A DNA stretch of 64,000 nucleotides from positions 558,001 through 622,000 of the forward strand of contig NZ_JAJFZM010000002.1 of assembly GCF_020733705.1 (NCBI RefSeq), read 5' to 3'. Source of the DNA: Nocardia australiensis (lineage in GTDB: Bacteria > Actinomycetota > Actinomycetes > Mycobacteriales > Mycobacteriaceae). Made by a program: the position numbers and the translations under genes. This document shows positions 33,995 to 41,987 of the stretch, one piece after another. How positions within the stretch are numbered: position 1 is the stretch's first letter; every line of letters starts with the position of its first letter. A model generated the notes under the pieces. It was given only the letters and a program-made list of their open reading frames with translations. It ran no database searches and was not told the origin of the DNA.

Positions 33995-35276
33995 GCCGAA
34001 AGCCCCGGTGCGGATGGAGCGGATCGCGGTAGTCGCCCCGTCGGACAAGATCCGTGATGCGCTGATGGGTGTCGGGGAGGCCGGTATCGTTCAATTCGAT
34101 GCACCGGAGCAGGCCGGACGCACGGAGCCACTCGCCGTCGAGGAACAGGTGCACGCCTATGCGGCGAAGGCGGTAACCCGCGACGGGGTGGTGGCGCTGG
34201 CGGGATGGTGCCCGTCGACCGCGGTGGACCGTCTCGCGACCCGATTGCGCTCCGCTGCAGCAGCTGTGGTCGTGCTGCCGCATCCGCCGGGAGGCGATCC
34301 GCCCACCCTGCTCGGGGCGACGAACCGGCTCGATCAATCGTTCACGCCGCTGGTGCGGACCTACGGCACAGTCCCGTATCGTGATATCGATCCGACCGTC
34401 CCGGCGGGCACCGCCTATGTGGTGATGTTCGGGATGATGTTCGGTGACGCCGGACACGGTCTCGTCCTGCTCGCGATGGCTCTCCTGGTGCGCGGCGGCC
34501 GGATTCGACGCCTGGCCGGGTTGCGGCGGGTGTGGCCTTTTATCGCAGCGGCGGGCGCGGCCGCCACCGTCTTCGGTGCGCTGTACGGCGAGTTCTTCGG
34601 CCCGACAGGGCTCTTACCAGTGCTGTGGCTGGCGCCATTGGATGAGCCGATGGCCCTGATGGCGACCGCGGTCGCGGTCGGTGCGATGCTGCTCGCCCTG
34701 GCCTACGGGGTCGGCATCGTGAACCGTTGGCGCGAGGGCGGATTGGGGCTAGCGCTGTACGCATCGACGGGAATCGCCGGAGCCGCCGTATTCCTTGGCA
34801 TCGCCGTCATCGTCGGCGCGGTACTCATCGGGACCGTACCGGTGATGATCATAGGAGGTGTACTGGCAACGGCCGGACTGATTTTCGCGGCAGCCGGACT
34901 GTACGGCGAATCCGGTGGCGGTGCGGACGGAGTCGCGCAGGCCGGTATCGGGCTGTTCGACCTGCTGGTGCGGATGGGGTCCAGTATCGTTTCCTTCGCC
35001 CGCCTGGCCGCGTTCGGGATCACGCATGCGGCATTGGGTTGGGTGGTCTGGACCGCCACGGTTTCGCTGGCGCGTGGTGGGCCATTCGCCATCGTGGGTG
35101 CCGCGCTCGTCTTCGCCGTCGGCAATGTTCTCGCCTTCGCGCTGGAAGCGTTGGTCGCGGGCATTCAAGCGTTGCGGCTCGAGTACTACGAACTGTTCTC
35201 CCGGGTCTTCCTCGGTGAAGGAATCCCGTTCCGTCCCTGGCGAATTGCCACCGTCGATCATCAGGAGTCGACATGA
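33981..35276 (+). CDS. atpI: A/V-type ATPase membrane subunit I (a-subunit), short form
   Basis: Subunit I forms the ion half-channels beside the K ring. The 431-residue protein has the diagnostic motif YGTVPYRDIDPTV followed by VVMFGMMFGDAGHGLVLLAM, then FGALYGEFFG. The essential arginine is probably Arg341 in VSFARLAAFGITHAAL. Near the end are LVAGIQALRLEYYELFSRVF and IPFRPW, as in canonical subunits. Family members have about 600-700 residues. Here the N-terminal cytosolic arm is cut to about 120 residues, although seven or eight membrane helices remain. It overlaps both neighbours. Confidence 0.92.
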   Translation: MRWPEPKAPVRMERIAVVAPSDKIRDALMGVGEAGIVQFDAPEQAGRTEPLAVEEQVHAYAAKAVTRDGVVALAGWCPSTAVDRLATRLRSAAAAVVVLPHPPGGDPPTLLGATNRLDQSFTPLVRTYGTVPYRDIDPTVPAGTAYVVMFGMMFGDAGHGLVLLAMALLVRGGRIRRLAGLRRVWPFIAAAGAAATVFGALYGEFFGPTGLLPVLWLAPLDEPMALMATAVAVGAMLLALAYGVGIVNRWREGGLGLALYASTGIAGAAVFLGIAVIVGAVLIGTVPVMIIGGVLATAGLIFAAAGLYGESGGGADGVAQAGIGLFDLLVRMGSSIVSFARLAAFGITHAALGWVVWTATVSLARGGPFAIVGAALVFAVGNVLAFALEALVAGIQALRLEYYELFSRVFLGEGIPFRPWRIATVDHQEST

Positions 35277-35692
35277 CCTGGATCATCACGCTACCCGTAC
35301 TCTTCGTCGGATTCACGATGAGCGTATTGCTGCTTCGCCGCGGCGGCCGGTTGGCGCAGCGACTGTTCTACACGATCAATGTGGTGTTGCTGCTTGCCGG
35401 GATGGCCGTAGTTGCCGCGGCCGTCTCCTCGGGTCCGGCGACAGCTGCGGCCGAGTCCGCCGGGACGTCCGCCGCGAGCGGGAGTTGGGCGGCGTTGCTC
35501 GGCGCCGCGATCTCGGTCGCCGGTTCGTCGATCGGTGCGGCCATCGCCGTCTCCTACACCGGCGCGGCCGCATTGGCAGCGCTGAGCGAACGACCGGAGT
35601 TGTTCGGTCGCGCGATGGTGATCGTCGGTCTCGCCGAGGGAATCGCCATCTACGGTTTGATCGTCGCGGTCATCCTGATCGGGAAGGCCTGA
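35273..35692 (+). CDS. atpK: A/V-type ATPase proteolipid subunit K (c-ring)
   Basis: A 139-residue hydrophobic protein with four predicted membrane helices. The ion-carrying carboxylate is Glu122 in VIVGLAEGIAIYGLIVAVIL, a near-perfect match to A/V-type c-subunits. The first hairpin (residues 1-50) has no equivalent carboxylate, so each protomer carries one site on four helices. A Ser/Ala-rich linker lies between the hairpins. The sequence around Glu122 looks like the proton type and not the sodium-type PETQAIYG pattern, but this is inference. The ATG overlaps the subunit I stop. Confidence 0.92.
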   Translation: MTWIITLPVLFVGFTMSVLLLRRGGRLAQRLFYTINVVLLLAGMAVVAAAVSSGPATAAAESAGTSAASGSWAALLGAAISVAGSSIGAAIAVSYTGAAALAALSERPELFGRAMVIVGLAEGIAIYGLIVAVILIGKA

Positions 35693-35693
35693 G

Positions 35694-35912
35694 ATGGCAG
35701 CCGTCGCTGTCATCGGTGAACCGGCACTGGTGCAGGGCTATACGCTCGCCGGGGCGGTAGTGTTCGCGGCGGCGGATGTCGAAGCGGTGCGCGACGCGTG
35801 GCGTGCCCTCGAACCGGATACGACACTGGTTATCCTCACCCCGGCCGCTGCGGCCGCGCTGGCGGCGCGGCTTCCGGCCGATGAGCCGTTGACTGTGGTG
35901 ATGCCCGAATGA
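35694..35912 (+). CDS. atpF: A/V-type ATPase subunit F
   Basis: A 72-residue protein opening AAVAVIGEPALVQGYTLAGA, the usual start of the central-stalk subunit F, followed by PDTTLVILTPAAAAAL and ending LTVVMPE. Typical F subunits have about 100 residues; the last 25-30, which form the regulatory helix inserted into the head, are missing here. One base separates it from subunit K, and its stop overlaps subunit E (ATGA). Confidence 0.82.
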   Translation: MAAVAVIGEPALVQGYTLAGAVVFAAADVEAVRDAWRALEPDTTLVILTPAAAAALAARLPADEPLTVVMPE

Positions 35913-36433
35913 CCGCGCTGGACATCGACCGTGCGCGAGCCGCACTCACACCGGTGGCCGACGAACTCCAGCACCGCGCCACCATGGACGCGCAGCGCAT
36001 CGTCGCTGAGGCCGAGGCCGACGCAGGCCGAATCCTCGACGAAGCACGGTCACAGGCCGAGGAGATGCTCGCCCGCGCGCGATCGGCCGCCGTCGTCGAG
36101 ATCGCGGCGTTACGGAACACCGAGAACGCGCGCATCCGCCGGGAACTGCGAGCCGATCTGCTCACCGCCCGTCGCCTCGCCTATGACCAACTGCGCCACG
36201 AAGCCACGGTGTCCGTCCTTGCGTTGCATACCGATTCGAGCTATCCCGCATTACGGGATCGCCTGCGCGACACCGCGCGACAGGTGCTCGGATCGCGGGC
36301 GGTGATGCGCGAGCCCGCCGAGGGCGGCATCATCGCCGAAACGGGCCATCGTCGACTTGATCTCGGGTTGTCCGCGCTCGCGGCTCGCGCCCTCGACCGG
36401 ATCGCGCCCGAGATCGACGGGCTGTGGACATGA
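35909..36433 (+). CDS. atpE: A/V-type ATPase subunit E
   Basis: A 174-residue peripheral-stalk subunit. The N-terminal 80 residues are a long charged helix (AQRIVAEAEADAGRILDEAR) that would pair with the G-like subunit. The C-terminal globular part ends with GGIIAETGHRRLDLGLSALA and a short helix (ALDRIAPEIDGLW), the typical E-subunit tail (GG...G....NT). It is slightly shorter than usual (about 190). ATGA overlaps on both sides show tight coupling. Confidence 0.85.
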   Translation: MTALDIDRARAALTPVADELQHRATMDAQRIVAEAEADAGRILDEARSQAEEMLARARSAAVVEIAALRNTENARIRRELRADLLTARRLAYDQLRHEATVSVLALHTDSSYPALRDRLRDTARQVLGSRAVMREPAEGGIIAETGHRRLDLGLSALAARALDRIAPEIDGLWT

Positions 36434-38172
36434 CGGCGCGGCAACCGGTCGATGATGCAGGTACGGCGCGGGTGCTACGTGTCGCTGGCCCGCTCGTCGA
36501 GGTCGAGAACTCCGGCGACGCCGCCGTACACGACCTGGTAATGCTCGGCGTGCGTGGGACATTCGGCGAAGTGGTCGCTATTCGGGGCGGCACGCTGATA
36601 GTGCAGGCCTACGAATACACCGGTGGACTGCGGCCGGGCGATCCGGCGGTCGCTCAGGGCAGGCCACTGTCGGCGCGGCTCGGCCCTGGGCTGCTCGGCG
36701 GCGTATTCGACGGCCTGTTGCGGCCGTTGTCTACCGCACCGACCTGGTTGGCGCCGGGGTCCTACCGGCATCGCGATGCCCGGCGGTGGCGGTTGCGGCC
36801 CACGGCGCGGCTCGGTGACCAGGTGGCAGCCGGGGCGGTGCTGGGCACGGTGGCCGGTCCCGGGCAGGTCGAATACCGTGTGCTGGTGCCACCGGCGGCG
36901 GGTGGCCGCGTCGAAACCATTGTCGCCGAGGGCGATTACCCGGATGAGGCGAGCGTGGCCGTGGTCGGTGGCACCGCGGTGCCACTGGCCACGCATTGGC
37001 CGATCCGCACCGCGCGTCCCTACCGACAGCGTCTCGAACATTCCGAACTGCTCACCACCGGACTTCGTGTGCTGGATCTGCTCTTTCCGGTCGACCGAGG
37101 CGGAACCGCCTGTGTCCCAGGCGGATTCGGCACCGGTAAGACCGTGCTCTTGCAGCAGATAGCCAAGTGGTGTGACGCCGACGTGATCGTCTACATCGGC
37201 TGCGGCGAACGCGGCAACGAGATGGCCGAGATAGTCGCGGAGATCTCCGAGCTGTCCGATCCACGGACCGGCGGACAGCTCTCCGATCGGACGGTGATCA
37301 TCGCCAACACCTCGAATATGCCGATGATGGCCAGGGAGGCCAGCATCTATACCGGCGTCACGGTGGCGGAGTACTTCCGCGATATGGGCTATCACGTGGT
37401 GGTCGTCGCGGATTCTACCTCGCGGTGGGCAGAAGCCTTGCGCGAGTTCGCATCCCGGACGGGGGAGCTGCCTGCCGAAGAAGGCTATCCGGCGAACCTC
37501 GCGAGCGCATTGGCCGCCTTCTACGAACGTGCCGGAGCAGTGCGGACTCTGGGGGGCCGACTCGGATCGGTGGCGGTGCTCGGGGCGGTATCGCCGCCCG
37601 GCGGCGACCTCACCGAACCCGTCACGGTGCAGACTGAACGCTTCGTCCGTTGCCGGTGGACGCTGGACCACGAGTTGGCCTACGCCCGGCACTATCCGGC
37701 GGTGTCGTGGTCGGGGTCGTTCTCCCGGGACGCCGAACCGCTCGGCGCCGTATATGCCGCAAAAGGCGACACCGGTTGGGCGGCAAGGCGTTCCCGGGTG
37801 ATCGAGCTGCTCGCAGAGTCGGATCGTCTCGCCGCGTTGAGCGAACTGGTCGGCGCAGAGGCGTTGCCGCCACGCGAGCGCATGATGCTGTTCGCGAGCC
37901 GACTGCTGCGCGAGGGCCTGCTACAGCAGAGCGCGTTATCAGACGCCGATGTCTACAGTGCGCCGGAGCGGACCGCACTGCTGGCCGATGCCATCCTGGC
38001 GGTCGTCGACCGCTGCCTCGGCGTCATCGCGGGCGGGGTGACCGCGGACGCGGTGGAGGCACTGGATTTCGGCCCGCTGATCCGGGCTCGCGAACTCGCG
38101 GGACCCGATCTCGCCGCCACCGTCGCGCAACGCCGCGATGCCGCGCTGGGCCGATTGGAGCAGCTGCTATGA
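36430..38172 (+). CDS. atpA: A/V-type ATPase catalytic subunit A
   Basis: The 580-residue catalytic subunit has its Walker A motif GGFGTGKT at about residues 231-238 and family stretches CGERGNEMAEIVAEI, ADSTSRWAEALREFASRTGE and LPAEEGYPANLASALAAFYE. The non-homologous region of about residues 110-190 (GSYRHRDARRW, YRVLVPPAAGGRVETIV) identifies an A subunit and rules out an F-type beta subunit. ATP is hydrolysed or made at the A/B interface. The ATG at 36430 overlaps the subunit E stop; a GTG two codons earlier is less likely. All catalytic residues are present. Confidence 0.96.
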   Translation: MTARQPVDDAGTARVLRVAGPLVEVENSGDAAVHDLVMLGVRGTFGEVVAIRGGTLIVQAYEYTGGLRPGDPAVAQGRPLSARLGPGLLGGVFDGLLRPLSTAPTWLAPGSYRHRDARRWRLRPTARLGDQVAAGAVLGTVAGPGQVEYRVLVPPAAGGRVETIVAEGDYPDEASVAVVGGTAVPLATHWPIRTARPYRQRLEHSELLTTGLRVLDLLFPVDRGGTACVPGGFGTGKTVLLQQIAKWCDADVIVYIGCGERGNEMAEIVAEISELSDPRTGGQLSDRTVIIANTSNMPMMAREASIYTGVTVAEYFRDMGYHVVVVADSTSRWAEALREFASRTGELPAEEGYPANLASALAAFYERAGAVRTLGGRLGSVAVLGAVSPPGGDLTEPVTVQTERFVRCRWTLDHELAYARHYPAVSWSGSFSRDAEPLGAVYAAKGDTGWAARRSRVIELLAESDRLAALSELVGAEALPPRERMMLFASRLLREGLLQQSALSDADVYSAPERTALLADAILAVVDRCLGVIAGGVTADAVEALDFGPLIRARELAGPDLAATVAQRRDAALGRLEQLL

Positions 38173-39638
38173 GCGTGGCGTCGTGTAGCGATCCGAAGAG
38201 AGGTGGCGCTCAGGCCGCAGCCGGCCACGATGCGTCCGTACCACAGTGGATCGAATACACCCATATCCAGGAGTTGCGCGGACCGCTGATCGTGGTCGCC
38301 GATGTTGACGGTGTCGGCTGGGACGAGTTCGTGCTGATCCGGCTCGGCGACGGTTCCGTCCGCCATGGGCTGGTGCTAGAGGTGAATCGTGATCTGGCCG
38401 TCGTCGAGGTTTTGGAGAGTACGACCGGGATGAATATCGGACAGACCCGGGTCGAGTTCACCGGGCAGCCGTTGCGGATTCCGGTCGGTGACGGTTGGCT
38501 GGGCCGGGTTTGCAACGGTCGCGGCGAGGCGATCGACGGCGGGCCCCCGGTGACCGGCCCTCGGCAGGTGCCGGTGTCAGGCGATCCGATGAACCCGCTG
38601 CGGCGCGAGACGCCGACCGAGCCGATCCTGACCGGTGTTTCGGTGGTCGACGCGCTGATGACCATCGTTCGGGGCCAGAAGCTGCCGGTGTTCTCGCTGC
38701 CCGGTCTGGCACATCTGCAACTGGCCTGCCAGATCGCCGCCCAGGCGACCGCGGCGGGCGCACCGTTCTGCGTCGTTTTCGCCGGTATAGGCCTCACCCA
38801 CACCGATGCCGCCTACGCCCGCTCCGTACTCGACGAGCGAAGTGCCGCAGGCGAACTCACCCTGCTGCTGAATTCCGCCGACGACCCCGTGATCGAACGC
38901 CTACTGACACCGCGGATCGCCTTGACCATCGCCGAACATCTCGCCTTCGAATCCGGTCGCGATGTGCTGGTGGTGCTGACCGATATGACCAGCTACGCCG
39001 AGGCGCTGCGGGAGGTGTCGGCAGCCCGGGGTGAGATTCCCGCGCGCCGCGCCTATCCCGGATATCTGTACAGCGATCTCGCGACGCTCTACGAGCGCTG
39101 CGGTCGGCTCCGCGATCACCCTGGCTCGGTGACCGTACTACCGGTGCTGACAATGCCAGGTGGCGATATCACTCATCCGGTGCCCGATCTCACCGGCTAC
39201 ATCACCGAGGGGCAGATCGTCTTCGCCACCGAAATGGGTGACCGCGGGGTGTACCCGCCGGTCGACGCGCTGTCGTCGCTGTCACGGCTGATGCACAAGG
39301 GGGTCGGCCCCGGCCGCACCCGCGACGATCATCTTCCGCTGGCCGGGCAGTTATTGGCCGCACTGGCCAGTGCCCGGAAACTACAGCAGTTGGCGGAGCT
39401 GATCGGAGCCGACGCGCTGCGACCCGTCGACCGCCGCTATCTCGAATTCGCCGAGGCGTTCGCGCACGAATTCGTCGACCAGCATGTCGATGAGCTCCGC
39501 GATCTCGACACCACACTCGAATTAGCCTGGCACGTGGTTCGACGGCTGCCGCGCAGCGAGCTGTCCATGCTACCGAGCGAACTGCTGAATGCCCATCTCG
39601 GACCCGAAGAACTACCTGGCGTCGACGGGACCGGTTGA
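38169..39638 (+). CDS. atpB: A/V-type ATPase regulatory subunit B
   Basis: A 489-residue protein. Canonical stretches are GMNIGQTRVEFTGQPLRIPV, MNPLRRETPTEPILTGVSVV, KLPVFSLPGLAHLQLACQIA (degenerate P-loop, as expected for non-catalytic B), and VLTDMTSYAEALREVSAARG with RRAYPGYLYSDLATLYERCG. The N-terminal 20 residues are extra and low in complexity. The ATG overlaps the A stop. Together A and B confirm that this is a complete archaeal/vacuolar-type head. Confidence 0.96.
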   Translation: MSVASCSDPKRGGAQAAAGHDASVPQWIEYTHIQELRGPLIVVADVDGVGWDEFVLIRLGDGSVRHGLVLEVNRDLAVVEVLESTTGMNIGQTRVEFTGQPLRIPVGDGWLGRVCNGRGEAIDGGPPVTGPRQVPVSGDPMNPLRRETPTEPILTGVSVVDALMTIVRGQKLPVFSLPGLAHLQLACQIAAQATAAGAPFCVVFAGIGLTHTDAAYARSVLDERSAAGELTLLLNSADDPVIERLLTPRIALTIAEHLAFESGRDVLVVLTDMTSYAEALREVSAARGEIPARRAYPGYLYSDLATLYERCGRLRDHPGSVTVLPVLTMPGGDITHPVPDLTGYITEGQIVFATEMGDRGVYPPVDALSSLSRLMHKGVGPGRTRDDHLPLAGQLLAALASARKLQQLAELIGADALRPVDRRYLEFAEAFAHEFVDQHVDELRDLDTTLELAWHVVRRLPRSELSMLPSELLNAHLGPEELPGVDGTG

Positions 39639-39643
39639 ACCCG

Positions 39644-40297
39644 ATGTCGGCGATAAGGGTGCCTCCAGGCCATGCCGGACGACAGTGGCTGCGCGAACGT
39701 CTCGAGCTCGCCGAACGCGGCGCGGGACTGCTCGAGGACAAGCTGCGCATACTCCGACCGCAACGGCAACGATTACGCGCCCGGGTGCACGAGACCGCTC
39801 GCGCCTGGCAACACCACTGCCGCGAGGCACAGACCTGGACCGTGCGCGCCACGCTGCTGAGCGGTCAGCGCGCGGTGCGACTGGCCGCGCCGGAGCGTGC
39901 GACCACCGTCACGCTGACGAGCACGGCGACGGTCGGCATTCGCTATCCGGAACAGGCCACGTGCACATTCCCACCCGAAACGGACCCAACCGCGGTGACA
40001 AGCAGTTCGGCGGTGTCCATGGCGCAGCGGGCACATCGCGACGCGGTCGACGCGGCCGCGGATCATGCCGTCGCCCTTGCCGGATTACGCATCGTCGAGC
40101 GCGAATTCGCGGCCACGCAGTTACGGGCCCGCGCCTTACGGAAACGTTGGCTGCCGCGCCTACACGCCGCGCTGGTACAGCTCGAACTCCACCTGGAGGA
40201 GCAGGAGCGCGCCGAGGCGATCGACCGCAAACTCGCTGCCGCACCGCGAGACAACGGTATCGCGACGGTCGGAAGGGCGGATTCTCAGGGATGTTGA
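39644..40297 (+). CDS. atpD: A/V-type ATPase central-stalk subunit D
   Basis: A 217-residue protein with two long antiparallel helices, one at each end. The first carries LRERLELAERGAGLLEDKLR, the family start in which the helix reaches into the A3B3 head. The second is near residues 155-200 (LPRLHAALVQLELHLEEQER). The short globular segment between holds VGIRYPEQATCTFPPE. Subunit D is the rotor shaft. The ATG at 39644 is five bases after the B stop; an in-frame TTG at 39635 is possible. It is the last gene of the operon. Confidence 0.87.
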   Translation: MSAIRVPPGHAGRQWLRERLELAERGAGLLEDKLRILRPQRQRLRARVHETARAWQHHCREAQTWTVRATLLSGQRAVRLAAPERATTVTLTSTATVGIRYPEQATCTFPPETDPTAVTSSSAVSMAQRAHRDAVDAAADHAVALAGLRIVEREFAATQLRARALRKRWLPRLHAALVQLELHLEEQERAEAIDRKLAAAPRDNGIATVGRADSQGC

Positions 40298-40422
40298 CAA
40301 CGATTCGAAGCAAATGAAACCCGAGGCCGCCAGGACACCACGCCGACTCGGTCGAGTGGAACTATGCGTCGCAGGGCCGATGGTTGGCGCGGCGATGACG
40401 ATCGAGGGTCACAGCTGCGACT

Positions 40423-41400
40423 TCATGACCTCGTGAGTATGTCGGACAGCGGTAGACGAGGCGTCGGCGGGGCATCCTCGGCGGATTCGGGTACATTGCC
40501 GACCCGGATGAGGACCTGCGGTAGTTGGGTGCGCCCGGTCAGCCGCCGGACGATCGCGCGGCTCTGTGGCACTTCGGTCAGGTGACTCAACGGGCAGGTC
40601 GCATATCCGGCGATCGTGCATTCGAGCAGAACTGTGGACAGCACCTCACCGCAGCGCAGCAGCTCCTGCGGCGTATCACGGTCAGTGGACAGCACGAGGA
40701 CTGCCGAGTCGTCCGCGGTTACCTCGGTACGCCGTGGTTCGCCGATGACAGTCGGGAATTTGCGGCCGATGTCGACGCGCTTGTATTCCTCCTGCGAGAT
40801 CAGCGCTGCGCGGGGAATTCCAGCCGCTGCTACCGTATGCCCGGCCCACCATCGCAGCTCGGCCTGATACCAGGAGTCGTAACGGCGCAGCGATGAGGCG
40901 AGTCTCGAGGCGCTGGCCAGGCTGGTCCGGGCCTCCGCAGATAGCACGTCGAGGAGGGCATCCTCGGGTTCGAAGGTACTGCGCAGCACGGTCTCGAATT
41001 CGGCCCACCCGGTCGGGGCCGCGAACGGCAGCCGGTCGGAGTGCCGCCGGACGATGGCGTCGGCGCGTTCGCGTTCACCCTCGGTCACGATCGGGGATGG
41101 GCGGAAGGTGACTGTGGCCAGATGGCGGAGACGGGTGGGCTCCGGGAACCTGGTGATGATGGTTCGCCAACCTGCGGCCGCCATCGCGGCATGCAGATGA
41201 TCGAGTGTGATACCGCAGCTGATCAGCATTTCTCGGCCGGAGGGGTCCGCCGAGGGAAGCATCCGGCCCGGCACGGAGAACAAGCGCAGCGACGTGCCGT
41301 TGAACTCCCAGCGCCAAGGCTGGCTGTTGTGCAGCGACGGTGCGCGGCCAGCCAGCAGGACGGCCTTCTCGATGACCTCATCGGTGAGCACACGGTTCAT
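40423..41400 (-). CDS. Acg-family nitroreductase-like protein
   Basis: A 325-residue protein matching the Acg/Rv2032-Rv3131-Rv3127 group. It opens EKAVLLAGRAPSLHNSQPWR and has two half-domains of the nitroreductase fold, with CTIAGYATCPLSHLTEVPQS and QVLIRVGNVP near the end. Mycobacterial Acg is a DosR-regulon protein that binds FMN but lacks ordinary nitroreductase activity, possibly sequestering flavin. The ATG at 41400 follows GAAGGT. Two or three DosR-like sites lie 35-86 bases upstream. It converges with the ATPase operon. Confidence 0.88.
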   Translation of the reverse strand: MNRVLTDEVIEKAVLLAGRAPSLHNSQPWRWEFNGTSLRLFSVPGRMLPSADPSGREMLISCGITLDHLHAAMAAAGWRTIITRFPEPTRLRHLATVTFRPSPIVTEGERERADAIVRRHSDRLPFAAPTGWAEFETVLRSTFEPEDALLDVLSAEARTSLASASRLASSLRRYDSWYQAELRWWAGHTVAAAGIPRAALISQEEYKRVDIGRKFPTVIGEPRRTEVTADDSAVLVLSTDRDTPQELLRCGEVLSTVLLECTIAGYATCPLSHLTEVPQSRAIVRRLTGRTQLPQVLIRVGNVPESAEDAPPTPRLPLSDILTRS

Positions 41401-41434
41401 ACCTTCACCGTAGGAAGCGCGCCTGCGCGCATCC

Positions 41435-41486
41435 GGAGTCGTTGGTCCCTGGTTCCGCGCTACTGGTCCCTGGGCCGACGGTACCC
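41435..41486 (-). promoter_or_regulatory. tandem DosR-like sites before the Acg gene
   Basis: On the minus strand GGGTACCGTCGGCCC (41486-41472) is 14 of 15 identical to the site before pfkB. Closer to the gene is GGGACCAACGACTCC (41449-41435), which matches the site at 29861 at 12 positions. A third GGGACCA lies between them. Confidence 0.55.
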
Positions 41487-41915
41487 ACCGACGGCCTGGC
41501 CATGACCGTACCGTGCGTTCGAGGTGGCCTTTCCGCAGGTCCGGCCCGACCGGGAACTCCGGCCCTGTTTCGGACGGGGTGACCAAATGCAGTCTGGTGC
41601 TGCGGACATCGTGACCGCGGAAACAAGATTCGAGGAAATAGATGATGATGGACTCCGAGGTCAAGGCCCGAGCCGTCTACCTCGGCGACCGGGGCTGTGT
41701 TCGTTCCGGTCACTGGACCTGTGGACAACGACCGGCCTGCTGCTCGCATATGTGCTGCTGGCTGGTTCACGGCGGCTGTCGGTTAGTCCGAAGTCGTGCA
41801 CTACGGAATTCGCGTCGTCCGTGCGGTGGATTCTCGCTGAGGCAGAGGATTGCCTCTCGCCGCCACGTCTCGGTGAGCGACCGAGCGGCTGCGGGTGGCG
41901 CACCGACCGGAACAA
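41487..41915. other. intergenic between the divergent Acg and PEP synthase genes
   Basis: The stretch holds no recognisable gene. Open frames exist on both strands but are Cys/Arg-rich and lack start signals. It probably serves as a shared upstream region, with a DosR-like site near each end. Confidence 0.45.
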
Positions 41916-41930
41916 AGGACTTTCGGCCGC
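41916..41930 (+). promoter_or_regulatory. DosR-like box before PEP synthase
   Basis: AGGACTTTCGGCCGC contains the uninterrupted core GGACTTTCGGCC (12 of 15 to the consensus) and lies 58 bases before the PEP synthase ATG. Confidence 0.65.
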
Positions 41931-41987
41931 CGGTCGGTCGGCATTGTCCTCTCGCTGCCGGTCCCGGGCGCCGCGCACAGTCGAAGC

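Noticed and set aside
36430..39638. Alternative reading as F-type ATP synthase alpha/beta genes
   Set aside because: Subunit A has the A/V-type non-homologous insert, and the operon includes D, E, F, C and I genes that F-type operons lack.
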